This document shows positions 30,284 through 39,763 of a stretch of 64,000 bases of DNA, one piece after another. A program made the translations under genes and the position numbers. Under the pieces are notes generated by a model that saw nothing but the letters and a program-made list of their open reading frames with translations, was not told the origin of the DNA and did not search any database. The stretch spans positions 1 to 64,000 of the forward strand of contig NZ_FONQ01000018.1 in the NCBI RefSeq assembly GCF_900112975.1, read 5' to 3'. The first letter of the stretch is position 1. Each line of letters starts with the position of its first letter. Source of the DNA: Flavobacterium xueshanense. Its GTDB lineage: Bacteria > Bacteroidota > Bacteroidia > Flavobacteriales > Flavobacteriaceae.

Positions 30284-30664
30284 TTAGATATCATCAAATT
30301 CTATATTGGTAAAAGTTGATGTTTGTGGCATAATATCGTCATCTGATTTTTCAGAAGCATATTCTTTTTTGAAATCTTTCTGGTGTCTTTCTGAAATAAC
30401 TTCTTCGCCTTTATGGTTCAAAACGTAAGATGTCATTTCTCCTAAAATCTCAGCAAAAGCAGCGAAATCTTCTTTGTACAAGTAGATTTTATGTTTTTTG
30501 AAATGAAAAGATCCATCTTCTTCGGTAAATTTCTTGCTTTCGGTAATAGTAATGTAATAATCATCAGCTTTTGTAGCTCTCACATCAAAGAAATAGGTTC
30601 TTCTACCAGCTCTTAAAACTTTAGAAAATATTTCTTCTTTTTCTAACATGTCATGTTCTCTCAT
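30284..30664 (-). CDS. DUF3276 / PUR-domain nucleic-acid-binding protein
   Basis: About 126 aa from the ATG at 30664; the frame also has an ATG at 30679. Core: IFSKVLRAGRRTYFFDVRAT, DDYYITITESKK and HKIYLYKEDFAAF. This is the bacterial PUR-alpha-like (DUF3276) fold reported to bind single-stranded DNA or RNA. The family is highly conserved in Bacteroidota. The acidic tail SDDD and IEFDDI are typical. Its cellular role is unknown. Confidence 0.88.
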   Translation of the reverse strand: MREHDMLEKEEIFSKVLRAGRRTYFFDVRATKADDYYITITESKKFTEEDGSFHFKKHKIYLYKEDFAAFAEILGEMTSYVLNHKGEEVISERHQKDFKKEYASEKSDDDIMPQTSTFTNIEFDDI

Positions 30665-30735
30665 AATCCTTTCTATCAATTTATGGTTGTTAACTAGTAT
30701 CCAAAAATCTATAAAAAATATGTATTACACAACAA

Positions 30736-32496
30736 TTATAGCATTTCTTTTTCTGAAAGTTGTTTCAAATACAAAGCTGCGTAATAACCTTCTTGATTTA
30801 TCAATTGATTATGAGAACCTTGTTGTATAATTTGCCCTTTATCGATAATAATAACTCTGTCGGCATTTTTAGCTGACGATATGCGGTGGCTTACTATTAT
30901 TGTTGTTTTGTCTTTGCAAATTTCATATAAGTTGTTCAATATTGCTTCTTCAGTTTCTGTATCTACTGCTGATAAACAATCGTCAAAAAGTAAAATCGGA
31001 GGATTTTTAATAATGGCTCTGGCAATGGAAACGCGTTGTTTTTGTCCACCGGAAAGCGTAATTCCTCTCTCGCCCAGAACGGTTTCATATTGTTTATTAA
31101 AGCCCATGATATTGTCATGAACCACCGCGCTTTTGGCTGCAGAAAACACTTCTTCATCGGTAGCATTTTCTTTACCAAACATGATATTATTTTTGATGCT
31201 GTCCGAAAATAAGAAAGCATCTTGTGACACAATTCCGATGCTGTTTCGCAAATCAAATAGATTTATAGTGCTTATTTCATGTCCATCAATGGTTATTTTC
31301 CCTTCAGTTACATCGTACATTCTGGAAATTAACGATAAAATAGTCGATTTTCCGGATCCCGTTTTTCCTAAAATGGCTAAAGTTTCTCCTTTTTTAACCG
31401 TGAATGAAATGTTTTGCAACGCTTTGATATTAGTGTCTTCATAAGTATAGCTTACATTTTCGAAAGAAATAGAACCTTTAATCACTGATTTATTCAAATT
31501 TTTATTTTTTATCTCCGGTTCAATTTTTAGGAATTCGTTTAACCTTTTTTGTGAAGCCTCTGCCTCTTGAACCATCGAAGAAACCCAGCCTAATGAGGCC
31601 ACCGGCCACGTCAGCATATTGACGTACAAAATAAATTCAGCAATGGTTCCGATACTCTTTATGGTTCCGCTGATGTACATTAACCCTCCAAAATAAATTA
31701 CCACAAGGTTACTGATTCCTATCAGCGCCAACATTAACGGACCAAATAAGGATTGTACTTTGGCTAAATTCAAGCTTTTGCTTTTGCTTTCATTGGCTAA
31801 ACTCACCATATTATTTTGGTGTTGATCTTCCAGTGAATAGGCTTTGATCACTCGGATTCCTGAAAATATTTCTTGTGAAAAACTGGAAACTTTAGATAAA
31901 TATTGTTGAAAAATTGTGCTTCTTACATTGATTTCAGAGCTCAGTTTGAAAATAGCAAACGATAAAATTGGTAAAGGCAGCAATGTGTATAAAGTTAATT
32001 TTGGCGATACATTATACATATAGACAATTACTATTGCAAAACGAATGAAGGTATTGATGGTATACATCACCGCTGGGCCTACATACATTCTTACTTTTGA
32101 AACGTCTTCGCTGATGCGGTTCATTAAATCTCCGGTACGGTTTTGTTTATAGAAGTTTTGCGAAAGATGCTCGTATTGACGGAATACTTCGTTTTTTAAA
32201 TCAAATTCTATGTGGCGAGACATCACAATTAAGGTTTGTCTCATCAAAAAAGTAAGAAAACCGGCAATTATTGTAGTAGCAATAATTAGTAAAATATTCG
32301 ATATTAATTCTTCATGAATAACGGATTTGGACACGGTTTTATCTTTGGCAAAAGCCTCAATTAATTTGAATGATTTGCTAATCAACTTTGGAGTGAAAAG
32401 CATAAATATCTGAGCAATAATAGTAAAAACAATTCCGAGTAAAAAACTGTATTTGTATTTGACGAAGTATTTATTTAAATATCGTAATTCTTTCAT
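30736..32496 (-). CDS. ABC exporter, fused permease and ATPase
   Basis: 586 aa, MsbA/LmrA-like half transporter. Six helices lie in the first 310 residues. The ATPase domain has Walker A GKTGSGKST (about 378), Q-loop SQDAFLF, signature LSGGQKQRVSIARAI, Walker B ILLFDDCLSAVD and H-loop SHRIS. The catalytic Glu after Walker B is replaced by Asp-Cys (DDCLSAVD; usually DEALSAVD), which occurs in degenerate or heterodimeric half transporters. Substrate unknown. It starts about 200 bp from the divergent dehydrogenase gene. Confidence 0.9.
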   Translation of the reverse strand: MKELRYLNKYFVKYKYSFLLGIVFTIIAQIFMLFTPKLISKSFKLIEAFAKDKTVSKSVIHEELISNILLIIATTIIAGFLTFLMRQTLIVMSRHIEFDLKNEVFRQYEHLSQNFYKQNRTGDLMNRISEDVSKVRMYVGPAVMYTINTFIRFAIVIVYMYNVSPKLTLYTLLPLPILSFAIFKLSSEINVRSTIFQQYLSKVSSFSQEIFSGIRVIKAYSLEDQHQNNMVSLANESKSKSLNLAKVQSLFGPLMLALIGISNLVVIYFGGLMYISGTIKSIGTIAEFILYVNMLTWPVASLGWVSSMVQEAEASQKRLNEFLKIEPEIKNKNLNKSVIKGSISFENVSYTYEDTNIKALQNISFTVKKGETLAILGKTGSGKSTILSLISRMYDVTEGKITIDGHEISTINLFDLRNSIGIVSQDAFLFSDSIKNNIMFGKENATDEEVFSAAKSAVVHDNIMGFNKQYETVLGERGITLSGGQKQRVSIARAIIKNPPILLFDDCLSAVDTETEEAILNNLYEICKDKTTIIVSHRISSAKNADRVIIIDKGQIIQQGSHNQLINQEGYYAALYLKQLSEKEML

Positions 32497-32698
32497 TTTT
32501 TTAATATATTCTGTGTTGAATTGATTTTATTTTTAGAATAAAAATTTATTTTTAATTATTTTAACGGTAAATCCTCGAATGTTTAAATTGATGAATTAAC
32601 AATTTTTTGACACTACGTTGATGCTTATTTATATTTTATGTAAATTTGAAGTGTCTATTTGACAAATTCATAATTTTATCACTATAAAAATTTACACT

Positions 32699-33805
32699 AT
32701 GAATGCAGCTTTCACAACTGGAAAGGAACTTCAAAAAATGGATCCAGTTTTTGGTCAATTATCATTTGATGATCATGAACAAATTGTATTTTGCAACGAC
32801 AAAGATACAGGTTTAAAAGCAATTATTGGTATTCATAATTCGGTAATGGGTCCAGCTTTGGGCGGTACAAGAATGTATAATTACGCGAATGAATGGGAAG
32901 CACTAAACGATGTTTTGCGTCTTTCTCGCGGAATGACTTTCAAAGCGGCAATTACAGGATTGAATATTGGTGGAGGTAAAGCAGTGATTATTGGCGATGC
33001 CAAAACACAGAAAACACCAGAGCTGATGCGCAAATTTGGTGAATTCGTACACTCTTTAAGCGGAAGATATATCACTGCTGAAGATGTGGGAATGGAAACC
33101 GCAGATATGGATATTGTAAGAGATGTGACACCTTATGTTACTGGAATTTCTGAATCAAGAGGTGGTTCTGGAAATCCTTCGCCAGTTACGGCGTATGGTG
33201 TTTATTTAGGAATGAAAGCAGCTGCAAAACAACAATTCGGATCAGATGTTTTGAGTGGGAAAAAAGTATTGGTTCAAGGAATTGGACATGTTGGTGAAAC
33301 TTTAGTTGATTATTTAAGTAAAGAGGGAGCAATCGTTACTATCGCTGACATCAATGAAGAAAAACTGAATGAAGTAGGAACCAAGTATAACGCACAAATT
33401 TTCAGAGGAGAAGATTTATACAGTGCAGATGTCGATATTTACGCACCATGTGCGATGGGAGCGACTTTAAATGACAATACCGTTTATAAAATAAAAGCAA
33501 AAGTGATTGCTGGTGCCGCTAATAATCAATTGGCTGATGAGAATGTACATGGTGCAATTTTGCAAGAAAGAGGCATTCTATATGCTCCGGACTTTTTGAT
33601 TAATGCAGGTGGAATAATCAACGTGTACGCTGAATTAGCGCATTATGATAAAGCAGAAATCATGCGTAAAACGGAAAACATTTACAATACAACATTGGAG
33701 ATATTTGATTTTGCCATTACTAACAACATGACACCGCATCATGCCGCTTTGACTATTGCTCAAAATCGCATCAATCAAAGAAAGTTAGAGAATAGTAAAA
33801 AGTAG
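32699..33805 (+). CDS. Leu/Phe/Val (amino-acid) dehydrogenase
   Basis: 368 aa. Substrate site GPALGGTRM; catalytic Lys94 in GLNIGGGKAVIIGD; NAD-binding VQGIGHVGETLVDYL; C-terminal NAGGIINVYAELAHYD. It reversibly deaminates branched-chain or aromatic amino acids to 2-oxo acids. The exact substrate cannot be read from sequence; leucine is the usual annotation in this phylum. A TAAATTTG element lies at 32641-32648. It fits the same catabolic direction as the HMG-CoA-lyase-like gene at 20052, which is inference. Confidence 0.92.
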   Translation: MNAAFTTGKELQKMDPVFGQLSFDDHEQIVFCNDKDTGLKAIIGIHNSVMGPALGGTRMYNYANEWEALNDVLRLSRGMTFKAAITGLNIGGGKAVIIGDAKTQKTPELMRKFGEFVHSLSGRYITAEDVGMETADMDIVRDVTPYVTGISESRGGSGNPSPVTAYGVYLGMKAAAKQQFGSDVLSGKKVLVQGIGHVGETLVDYLSKEGAIVTIADINEEKLNEVGTKYNAQIFRGEDLYSADVDIYAPCAMGATLNDNTVYKIKAKVIAGAANNQLADENVHGAILQERGILYAPDFLINAGGIINVYAELAHYDKAEIMRKTENIYNTTLEIFDFAITNNMTPHHAALTIAQNRINQRKLENSKK

Positions 33806-33806
33806 T

Positions 33807-33877
33807 TTTCAGTACTCAGTTGTCAGTATTCAGTGATAAATTATTTCCCGTCACTAAATACTGATTGCTGAATACTT
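33807..33877. repeat. CAGTATTCAGT-type inverted repeat
   Basis: Direct repeats CAGTACTCAGT and CAGTATTCAGT are followed by the reverse-type ACTGATTGCTGAATACT, forming an imperfect hairpin directly after the dehydrogenase stop. Simple repeats of this kind are often seen between genes in Flavobacterium. Possible transcription end. Confidence 0.5.
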
Positions 33878-33920
33878 TAAAATAAGCGATTATATATTTT
33901 ATTTTAAAAAATGAAATACT

Positions 33921-33928
33921 TATTTTTG
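33921..33928 (+). promoter_or_regulatory. -7 promoter element of nusB
   Basis: TATTTTTG, 29 bp before the GTG start, fits TAnnTTTG. Confidence 0.5.
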
Positions 33929-33956
33929 CACGCTAATTAATAAAAGTTCTTACAAG

Positions 33957-34901
33957 GTGGTAAACAGAAGACACATTCGCGTTAAAGTTATGCAATCCAT
34001 TTATGCGATGCATCAAAGCGGTTCAGATAATCTGGAAAAAGAAGAAAAATTCCTTTTTTACAGTATCGACAATATTCAAGATTTATACCTGATAATGCTT
34101 TCCTCGCTGATTGAGATTTGTAAAACAGAAACTGTCTTTTTACATAAATCAAGTTTAAAGCATCTTGCGACTCCTGAGGAACGTAAACCCAACGAAAAAT
34201 TTGTGAAAAACAGGATTTTTCAAATTCTTTCCGAAAATAATTCATTAAGTATCGCGCTGGAAAATCGTAAAATTAATAATTGGACTTTAAATGACGATTA
34301 TATTTTATTGCTTCTTAATGATATAAAAGTCAGTAAATTGTATTTGGAATACATGAGTAATCCGGTAAATACTTTTGAGGAAGACCGACAGTTTATTGTT
34401 GATTTATTCATGGATGTAATTGTTCCTAATGAAAAATTATATGACTATCTGGAAGATGATAAGTTGACTTGGGTAGATGATATTCCGTTAGTAAATACGC
34501 ATATCATCAAACAATTGAAAGCGATTAAATCTGGTGAAGATGATAATTTCAGAGTGCCAAAATTGTACAAAGACAATGAGGATAAAGATTTTGTTAAAGA
34601 TTTATTTCGAAAAACGGTCTTAAATGAGTCGGAATTAGCGAAAGAATATGTTGATAAAACACCAAATTGGGACAGCGATAGAATTGCTGAAATAGATACC
34701 ATCATACTTAAAATGGCTATTTGTGAGTTCTTGAAATTCCCGTCGATTCCTGTAAAAGTAACCCTTAATGAATATTTAGAGGTTGCCAAAGAATATTCTA
34801 CCCCAAAAAGTAGTATTTTTATCAATGGAATTTTAGACAATTTAGTAAAAGAGCTTCAAACCAGCAAAAGAATTATAAAAGCCGGTCGTGGTTTAATGTA
34901 A
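33957..34901 (+). CDS. nusB: transcription antitermination factor NusB
   Basis: 314 aa, about twice the length of E. coli NusB but normal for Bacteroidota. The conserved RNA-binding end is NRRHIRVKVMQSIYAMHQS. The C-terminal NusB domain includes DRIAEIDTIILKMAICEFL, IPVKVTLNEYLEVAKEYSTPKSSIFINGILD. It binds boxA RNA with NusE (S10) in rRNA antitermination. The start is a GTG followed by GTA, chosen because the first residues match the family and no ATG is upstream. It precedes yajC by 30 bases and is probably cotranscribed. Confidence 0.94.
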   Translation: MVNRRHIRVKVMQSIYAMHQSGSDNLEKEEKFLFYSIDNIQDLYLIMLSSLIEICKTETVFLHKSSLKHLATPEERKPNEKFVKNRIFQILSENNSLSIALENRKINNWTLNDDYILLLLNDIKVSKLYLEYMSNPVNTFEEDRQFIVDLFMDVIVPNEKLYDYLEDDKLTWVDDIPLVNTHIIKQLKAIKSGEDDNFRVPKLYKDNEDKDFVKDLFRKTVLNESELAKEYVDKTPNWDSDRIAEIDTIILKMAICEFLKFPSIPVKVTLNEYLEVAKEYSTPKSSIFINGILDNLVKELQTSKRIIKAGRGLM

Positions 34902-34931
34902 TAATTAACAAATAAAAAGAGAATTAAAATT

Positions 34932-35204
34932 ATGGAACAATTAACTCAATTTGCACCGTTTATATTAATGTTTGTGGTGATCTATTTCTTTATGATCAGA
35001 CCACAACAAAAAAGAGCAAAAAACGAAAAAGAATTTGAAAGCACCTTAAAAGTAGGTGATAAAATCATAACCAAAAGTGGTCTTCACGGAAAAGTTTCTG
35101 AGCTTGCGGACACAACTGTTATTGTTGAAACCATGTCAGGAAAATTGAAAATGGAACGTTCTGCAATTTCTATGGAAATGAGTGCCGTTTTGAATAAAAA
35201 ATAA
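34932..35204 (+). CDS. yajC: preprotein translocase subunit YajC
   Basis: 90 aa. One N-terminal membrane helix (APFILMFVVIYFFMI) is followed by RPQQKRAKNEKEFESTLKVG and GDKIITKSGLHGKVSEL, the standard YajC signature. It associates with SecDF and SecYEG in the inner membrane. It is downstream of nusB. The space after it is occupied by an IS3 remnant whose left end begins 36 bp past the stop. Confidence 0.95.
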   Translation: MEQLTQFAPFILMFVVIYFFMIRPQQKRAKNEKEFESTLKVGDKIITKSGLHGKVSELADTTVIVETMSGKLKMERSAISMEMSAVLNKK

Positions 35205-35240
35205 TTCTCGTTTTCATAAATTAAAAAAATCCCAATCTAA

Positions 35241-36078
35241 TTGGACTGCCCCCAAAAAGTTATACACTATTTGGGGGTATTTTTATGGAAAGAAAAGTCA
35301 AGTTTAATAATGCGTTTAATCTTGAATGTATAAAATTAGTATTAGAAAAGCATTATTCTTGCAAGCATGTTTCTATTGAAAAGGGTTTAGAAAGATCAAA
35401 CCTTCGCAAATGGACTGGATTTTATAAAGAATAATGAGCCATTGGTTTGTTACCAAGAAAGAATCAAAGTTATTCGTTAGATTTTAAATTGCAAGTACTA
35501 AAAGCCATTGACAAAGACTCATTGTCCCTGAGAGCCGCAAGTGTTAAGTTTAATATCCCTGATACAGGTATTATTGATAAATGGAAGAAAGATTTTGCTG
35601 ATTTTGGTTTAGTAGTCTTACAACCAAAAACTAGGGGTAGACCAAAAACCATTAATGACAATAAACGAAAAAAGCGAAAATCGGACAAACCAGTTACGAG
35701 AGAAGAAGAACCTCTTTTAGAGATTGAAGCACTGCGTTGTGATAACGAATTGCTAAAAAAGTTCTAAACCTTAATTCAAGCAGAAGAGAAGGCCAGAAAG
35801 CGCAAGCCATAATGAAGTTAAGTCATAAATTTGATTTGAATTTACTTTTAAATCAAACCAAACTGTTATTGAAAACTTCTTTGGAATACTAAAATTAGAA
35901 CTGTTTTAAATACAAAAATTTGCAAGTTTAGATGACCTAAAACAGGAAATTAAAAAAATAGACTTTTACAATCGCGTAAGAATTAAATCAAATTTAAACA
36001 AAATGAGCCCGATACAATATCGAGCTCACTATTATCAAAAATAATTATAAATTTGTCTAAACTTTTAGGTTAGTCCAT
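35241..36078 (+). mobile_element. IS3-family remnant 2 (IS150-like)
   Basis: The left end TTGGACTGCCCCCAAAAAGT is intact. The right end near 36071 is decayed (TTAGTCCA). orfA starts at 35285 (MERKVKFNNAFNLE), breaks at TAATGA near 35432, and continues as a helix-turn-helix ORF from 35447 (LPRKNQSYSLDFKLQV) to 35767 (LRCDNELLKKF). Most of orfB is deleted. Its last part is at about 35860-36044 (ENFFGILKLELF, stop, then NKMSPIQYRAHYYQK). It is closely related to remnant 1 but in the opposite orientation and with a different deletion. Confidence 0.9.
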
Positions 36079-36124
36079 ACATTTTGGAATTTTTAAATTT
36101 TATAAGACCTATAATTTTTTTAGA

Positions 36125-37057
36125 CTATTTGACATCCATTAATTCTACGTCAAAAATCAAAGTGGCATTTGGTGGAATTGCTCCTCCAGCACCACGAGAT
36201 CCATATCCTAAATCAGATGGAATCACAAAACGTGCTTTGTCACCTACACGCAACAACGCAATTCCTTCATCCCAACCTTCGATAACCTGACCTTGACCCA
36301 ATTTGAATTCGATTGGTTTTTTTCTTGGATAAGAAGAGTCAAAAACTTTCCCATTCTCTAATGAACCTTCATAATGAACAGACACTGTTTTTCCGCTTTC
36401 TGCTTTTTTACCTTCACCTCTTTGGATGAATTGGTAACGCAAACCGCTTTCTGTTTTTTCAAAACCAGCGGCTAATTTTTCCATCGCGGCTTCAACTTCT
36501 GCTTTTAAAGATGCATCACGTTTGTTGCGAGATCCTTTGAAAGTGATGAAAGCCTCAATTGCATTCCAGTTTTTAGCTTCTTCTCCTTCTCTGATGATTT
36601 CCAAAGATTCTAAAACATCTCCTTGCTCTACAGCATCTACCACATCCTGACCTTCAACAACATGACCAAAAACAGTATGTTTGTTATCCAACCAATCTGT
36701 TGGAATGTGCGTTATGTAAAATTGAGAACCGTTTGTTCCTGGTCCTGAGTTAGCCATTGCCAAAACTCCCGGACGGTCGTGTTTCAAACTTGGGTGAAAT
36801 TCATCATCAAATTTGTACCCTGGATCTCCAGTTCCTGTTCCTTGTGGACAACCACCTTGAATCATGAAGTTAGGAATTACTCTGTGGAATTTTAATCCAT
36901 CATAAAATTTAACTCCTTGCGGTTTTACTTTATTTTCTAAGTTTCCTTCAGCCAATCCTACGAAGTTTCCAACTGTTCCTGGAGTCAAATCGTGTGCTAG
37001 TTTTACTAAAATAGCACCTTTAGTAGTGTTGAATTTAGCATATATTCCGTTTTCCAT
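36125..37057 (-). CDS. cyclophilin-FKBP fusion peptidyl-prolyl isomerase
   Basis: 310 aa with two unrelated PPIase domains. Residues 5-155 are a cyclophilin ([13 protein letters not shown] with the catalytic Arg; [25 protein letters not shown]). Residues 205-310 are an FKBP ([51 protein letters not shown]). A charged linker joins them. No signal peptide, so probably a cytosolic folding helper. Such dual-family immunophilins are known from Flavobacterium and some protists. Monocistronic. Confidence 0.93.
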   Translation of the reverse strand: MENGIYAKFNTTKGAILVKLAHDLTPGTVGNFVGLAEGNLENKVKPQGVKFYDGLKFHRVIPNFMIQGGCPQGTGTGDPGYKFDDEFHPSLKHDRPGVLAMANSGPGTNGSQFYITHIPTDWLDNKHTVFGHVVEGQDVVDAVEQGDVLESLEIIREGEEAKNWNAIEAFITFKGSRNKRDASLKAEVEAAMEKLAAGFEKTESGLRYQFIQRGEGKKAESGKTVSVHYEGSLENGKVFDSSYPRKKPIEFKLGQGQVIEGWDEGIALLRVGDKARFVIPSDLGYGSRGAGGAIPPNATLIFDVELMDVK

Positions 37058-37220
37058 TTTTATTTAATTTTTGTTAAAGCGCAAATTTACGAATTAAATT
37101 AGACAATTTAAAAATTCTCACTAAATGGATTCAGTTAATTGAAGTCCATTTTTTAATGATTATGCTGAGCTATTTTGGCAAAAAAGCGCTGTAAATAACT
37201 CCCTTTTCTAATTATAGAAA

Positions 37221-37757
37221 CTAATTGTGTTTTACCCAAATTAGTTCAGAAGTATTGTAGCCAAGATCTTTTGCTGTTTTTAAATAGGTTTCTTTGATAT
37301 TGTTAGGCATTGTTTTTTCACGCGAGAGCAGCCACAGGTATTTAAGACTTTCACCTGCAACCAACGCATACTTATAATCAGAATCAAGCGCAATAATGTT
37401 ATATCCTGAATAAAATGGCCCAAAAAAGGAAACTTTTAATTTTCCTTCATTTGAATCACCTGCAAACTTCACTTTACCTGTAGATGCTACATACTTGTTC
37501 TTTATGAAATTATACCCTCGGTTTACCACTTTAATACTTCCATCCTCATTTAGTGAATATTCAGCGGTTGTATTGTTTAAGTTTTTTTCAAAAACAAAAT
37601 CCAACCGTGCAATTTCGTACCAGCTGCCTAAATATTTATTTTTATCAAAATCTTGAATTGTCTTTAATCCTTTAGGCAAAGAGTTGCAGGAATTCATTAC
37701 CAACAGACTTGCCGAGAGCAACGTTAGACTTCCTAAAACTAGAATTTTATTTTTCAT
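37221..37757 (-). CDS. blc: lipocalin, Blc-like outer-membrane lipoprotein
   Basis: 178 aa. Lipoprotein signal with LLVMNSCNS (Cys at about 24). The lipocalin signature GSWYEIARLDF lies at about 46-56, followed by the eight-stranded barrel (KVSFFGPFYSGYNIIAL; YKYALVAGESLKYLWLLSRE). The closing Arg-containing motif LWLLSREKTM is present. Known Blc proteins bind lysophospholipid or fatty acids at the outer membrane. It stands alone. Confidence 0.92.
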   Translation of the reverse strand: MKNKILVLGSLTLLSASLLVMNSCNSLPKGLKTIQDFDKNKYLGSWYEIARLDFVFEKNLNNTTAEYSLNEDGSIKVVNRGYNFIKNKYVASTGKVKFAGDSNEGKLKVSFFGPFYSGYNIIALDSDYKYALVAGESLKYLWLLSREKTMPNNIKETYLKTAKDLGYNTSELIWVKHN

Positions 37758-38206
37758 GATCTTTCATTGAATATCAAAATTCAGAAATAAAAAATTGTAA
37801 ATCAATACAATTTAGAATACTTTAGGATTTGCTAAAACAAACCAAATACAAAACTAACTTCTAATTGATTAAATTCTTTGCTCCAAAAACTCAAATCTAA
37901 TATTAGAGAAAGAGGGATCTAAGTTCAAAGTATATAATTGTTTACATATTTTGAAAAAAGGATTATTAGATCTTACTGCTCTAAGCATTTCTAACAAAAG
38001 ATGGTTTCCTTTATCAGAATCGTTATTTGATGTGTGTTTTACCAAAATTTTTGTTGTTTTTAAACCTCCTAATTCCACCTAATCCTAGCCCAGATGGAAG
38101 TGAAAATCCTTTTTATGCGCCTTTTCGGCGGATAAAAAGATTGCAACGAACAGCTGGAAATAGCTCCAAAAAAAAAAAATTAATCGTTGATTTGGTTATT
38201 TGGTTA

Positions 38207-38236
38207 TTTGAAAACCTCAGCATCTTTGTACCTTTG
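38207..38236 (+). promoter_or_regulatory. promoter of trmD (TTTG ... TACCTTTG)
   Basis: TTTG at 38207-38210 and TACCTTTG at 38229-38236 are 18 bp apart, close to the -33/-7 layout of Bacteroidota promoters. It lies 28 bp before the trmD ATG. Positions 37758-38206 hold no gene; the open frame there in front of trmD lacks coding character. Confidence 0.6.
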
Positions 38237-38263
38237 CGGCTTAGAACCTTTTTAATAAAAATT

Positions 38264-38941
38264 ATGCGCATCGATATTGTTACCGTTCTCCCAGAATTAT
38301 TACGAAGTCCGTTTGAGGCTTCGATTATGAAACGTGCTATTGACAAAGGATTGGTGGAAGTTCATTTTCATAATCTGCGGGATTACACAACCAACAGGCA
38401 GAAAAGCGTTGACGATTATCCTTACGGCGGTGGTGCCGGAATGGTGATGACGGTGCAGCCTATTGATGCTTGCATCACGCATTTGAAAAGCGAAAGAGCC
38501 TACGACGAAATCATTTATATGTCGCCGGACGGGGAAACCCTGAACCAGAAAATGGCAAATACGATGTCGATGTACGAAAATATTATTATCCTTTGTGGTC
38601 ATTATAAAGGAGTCGATCAGCGGGTGCGCGACCATTTTATTACCAAAGAAATATCTATTGGTGATTATGTTTTGTCTGGCGGCGAATTAGGAGCTTTGGT
38701 ATTATCGGATGCATTAATCCGATTGATTCCGGGAGTTTTGAGCGATGAAACCTCAGCGTTGACAGATAGTTTTCAGGATGGATTATTGTCGGGACCTATA
38801 TATACACGCCCGGCAGATTACAACGGATGGAAAGTTCCGGAGGTTTTAACTAGCGGGAATTTCGCCAAAATTGACAAATGGCGTGAAGATATGGCGTACG
38901 AACACACAAAGAACAGAAGACCGGATTTATTGGACGATTAA
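38264..38941 (+). CDS. trmD: tRNA (guanine-N1)-methyltransferase
   Basis: 225 aa from the ATG at 38264; the frame is open further upstream but the promoter elements lie inside that extension. It makes m1G37 in tRNAs, preventing frameshifts. Conserved knot motifs: [61 protein letters not shown] and [14 protein letters not shown]. Length fits the family. It precedes rplS, as in many bacteria, although rplS has its own promoter here. Confidence 0.96.
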   Translation: MRIDIVTVLPELLRSPFEASIMKRAIDKGLVEVHFHNLRDYTTNRQKSVDDYPYGGGAGMVMTVQPIDACITHLKSERAYDEIIYMSPDGETLNQKMANTMSMYENIIILCGHYKGVDQRVRDHFITKEISIGDYVLSGGELGALVLSDALIRLIPGVLSDETSALTDSFQDGLLSGPIYTRPADYNGWKVPEVLTSGNFAKIDKWREDMAYEHTKNRRPDLLDD

Positions 38942-39031
38942 AAATTTGTTAGAAGTTTAAGGTTTAAAGTTGGCATTCAAGAACTTCTAAACTTTAAACA
39001 AGAAAAACTTTAAACTTTAAACTTTTTTATT

Positions 39032-39039
39032 TACTTTTG
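39032..39039 (+). promoter_or_regulatory. -7 promoter element of rplS
   Basis: TACTTTTG follows a palindromic cluster of CTTTAAAC and GTTTAAAG repeats at 38950-39020, which may serve as the trmD terminator. Confidence 0.5.
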
Positions 39040-39111
39040 CGCCCACATTAGTTCAACCTCTGGCGAGATCCGTGAATGTTGATTTAATGCAAACCATAAT
39101 TAAAAAATATC

Positions 39112-39462
39112 ATGGCAGATTTAATGAAATTCGTTCAAGACGAATTCGTAACAAGAAAAGAATTCCCAGTTTTTGCAGCTGGAGACACGATCACTGTTTA
39201 CTATGAAATTAGAGAGGGTGAAAAAACGAGAACACAGTTTTTTAAAGGAGTTGTTATTCAAAGAAGAGGTTCTGCTAATACAGAAACTTTCACAATTCGT
39301 AAAATGTCTGGTGCTATTGGAGTTGAGCGTATCTTCCCAGTAAACTTACCAGCTTTACAAAAAATTGAAATCAATAAAAAAGGTGCTGTACGTAGAGCGA
39401 GAATTTTCTACTTCAGAGAACTTACCGGTAAAAAAGCTAAGATTAAAGACAAAAGAAGATAG
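39112..39462 (+). CDS. rplS: 50S ribosomal protein L19
   Basis: 116 aa, normal length. Conserved FAAGDTITVYYEIREGEKTR, FKGVVIQRRG, TFTIRKMSGAIGVERIFPV and RRARIFYFRELTGKKAKIK. It sits at the 30S-50S interface. It lies downstream of trmD and is closed by a strong terminator. Confidence 0.98.
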   Translation: MADLMKFVQDEFVTRKEFPVFAAGDTITVYYEIREGEKTRTQFFKGVVIQRRGSANTETFTIRKMSGAIGVERIFPVNLPALQKIEINKKGAVRRARIFYFRELTGKKAKIKDKRR

Positions 39463-39481
39463 TCAACTATCTTTTTACTAT

Positions 39482-39513
39482 AAAAGTCCCAACACTGTTG
39501 GGACTTTTTTTTT
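39482..39513 (+). terminator. rho-independent terminator of rplS
   Basis: AAAAGTCCCAACA and TGTTGGGACTTTT form a near-perfect stem followed by T. Confidence 0.92.
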
Positions 39514-39714
39514 GGCTTAAAACCAAGACATTCAATATTATTCTTTAAATTTTACAGGAATTGAAAGTATTTCAAGCGCTTCATATTTGATAATTTATAA
39601 GGAATATTATTTTGATATTCTCAATTTGAACAAACAAAAACAATAATTTAATAATTCAATTTATACTACTAAAAACTTAATGAAAACGCATTTTCTTTTA
39701 CGATATCGTTTTGT

Positions 39715-39722
39715 TACATTTG
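39715..39722 (+). promoter_or_regulatory. -7 promoter element of icd
   Basis: TACATTTG, 42 bp before the icd ATG, fits TAnnTTTG. Confidence 0.5.
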
Positions 39723-39763
39723 TAGCTACTTCTTAAAATAAGAATTACATATATCCATGCACT

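Noticed and set aside
38027-38263. N-terminal extension of trmD
   Set aside because: It contains promoter elements and a poly-A stretch and has no family similarity; the ATG at 38264 matches the family start.
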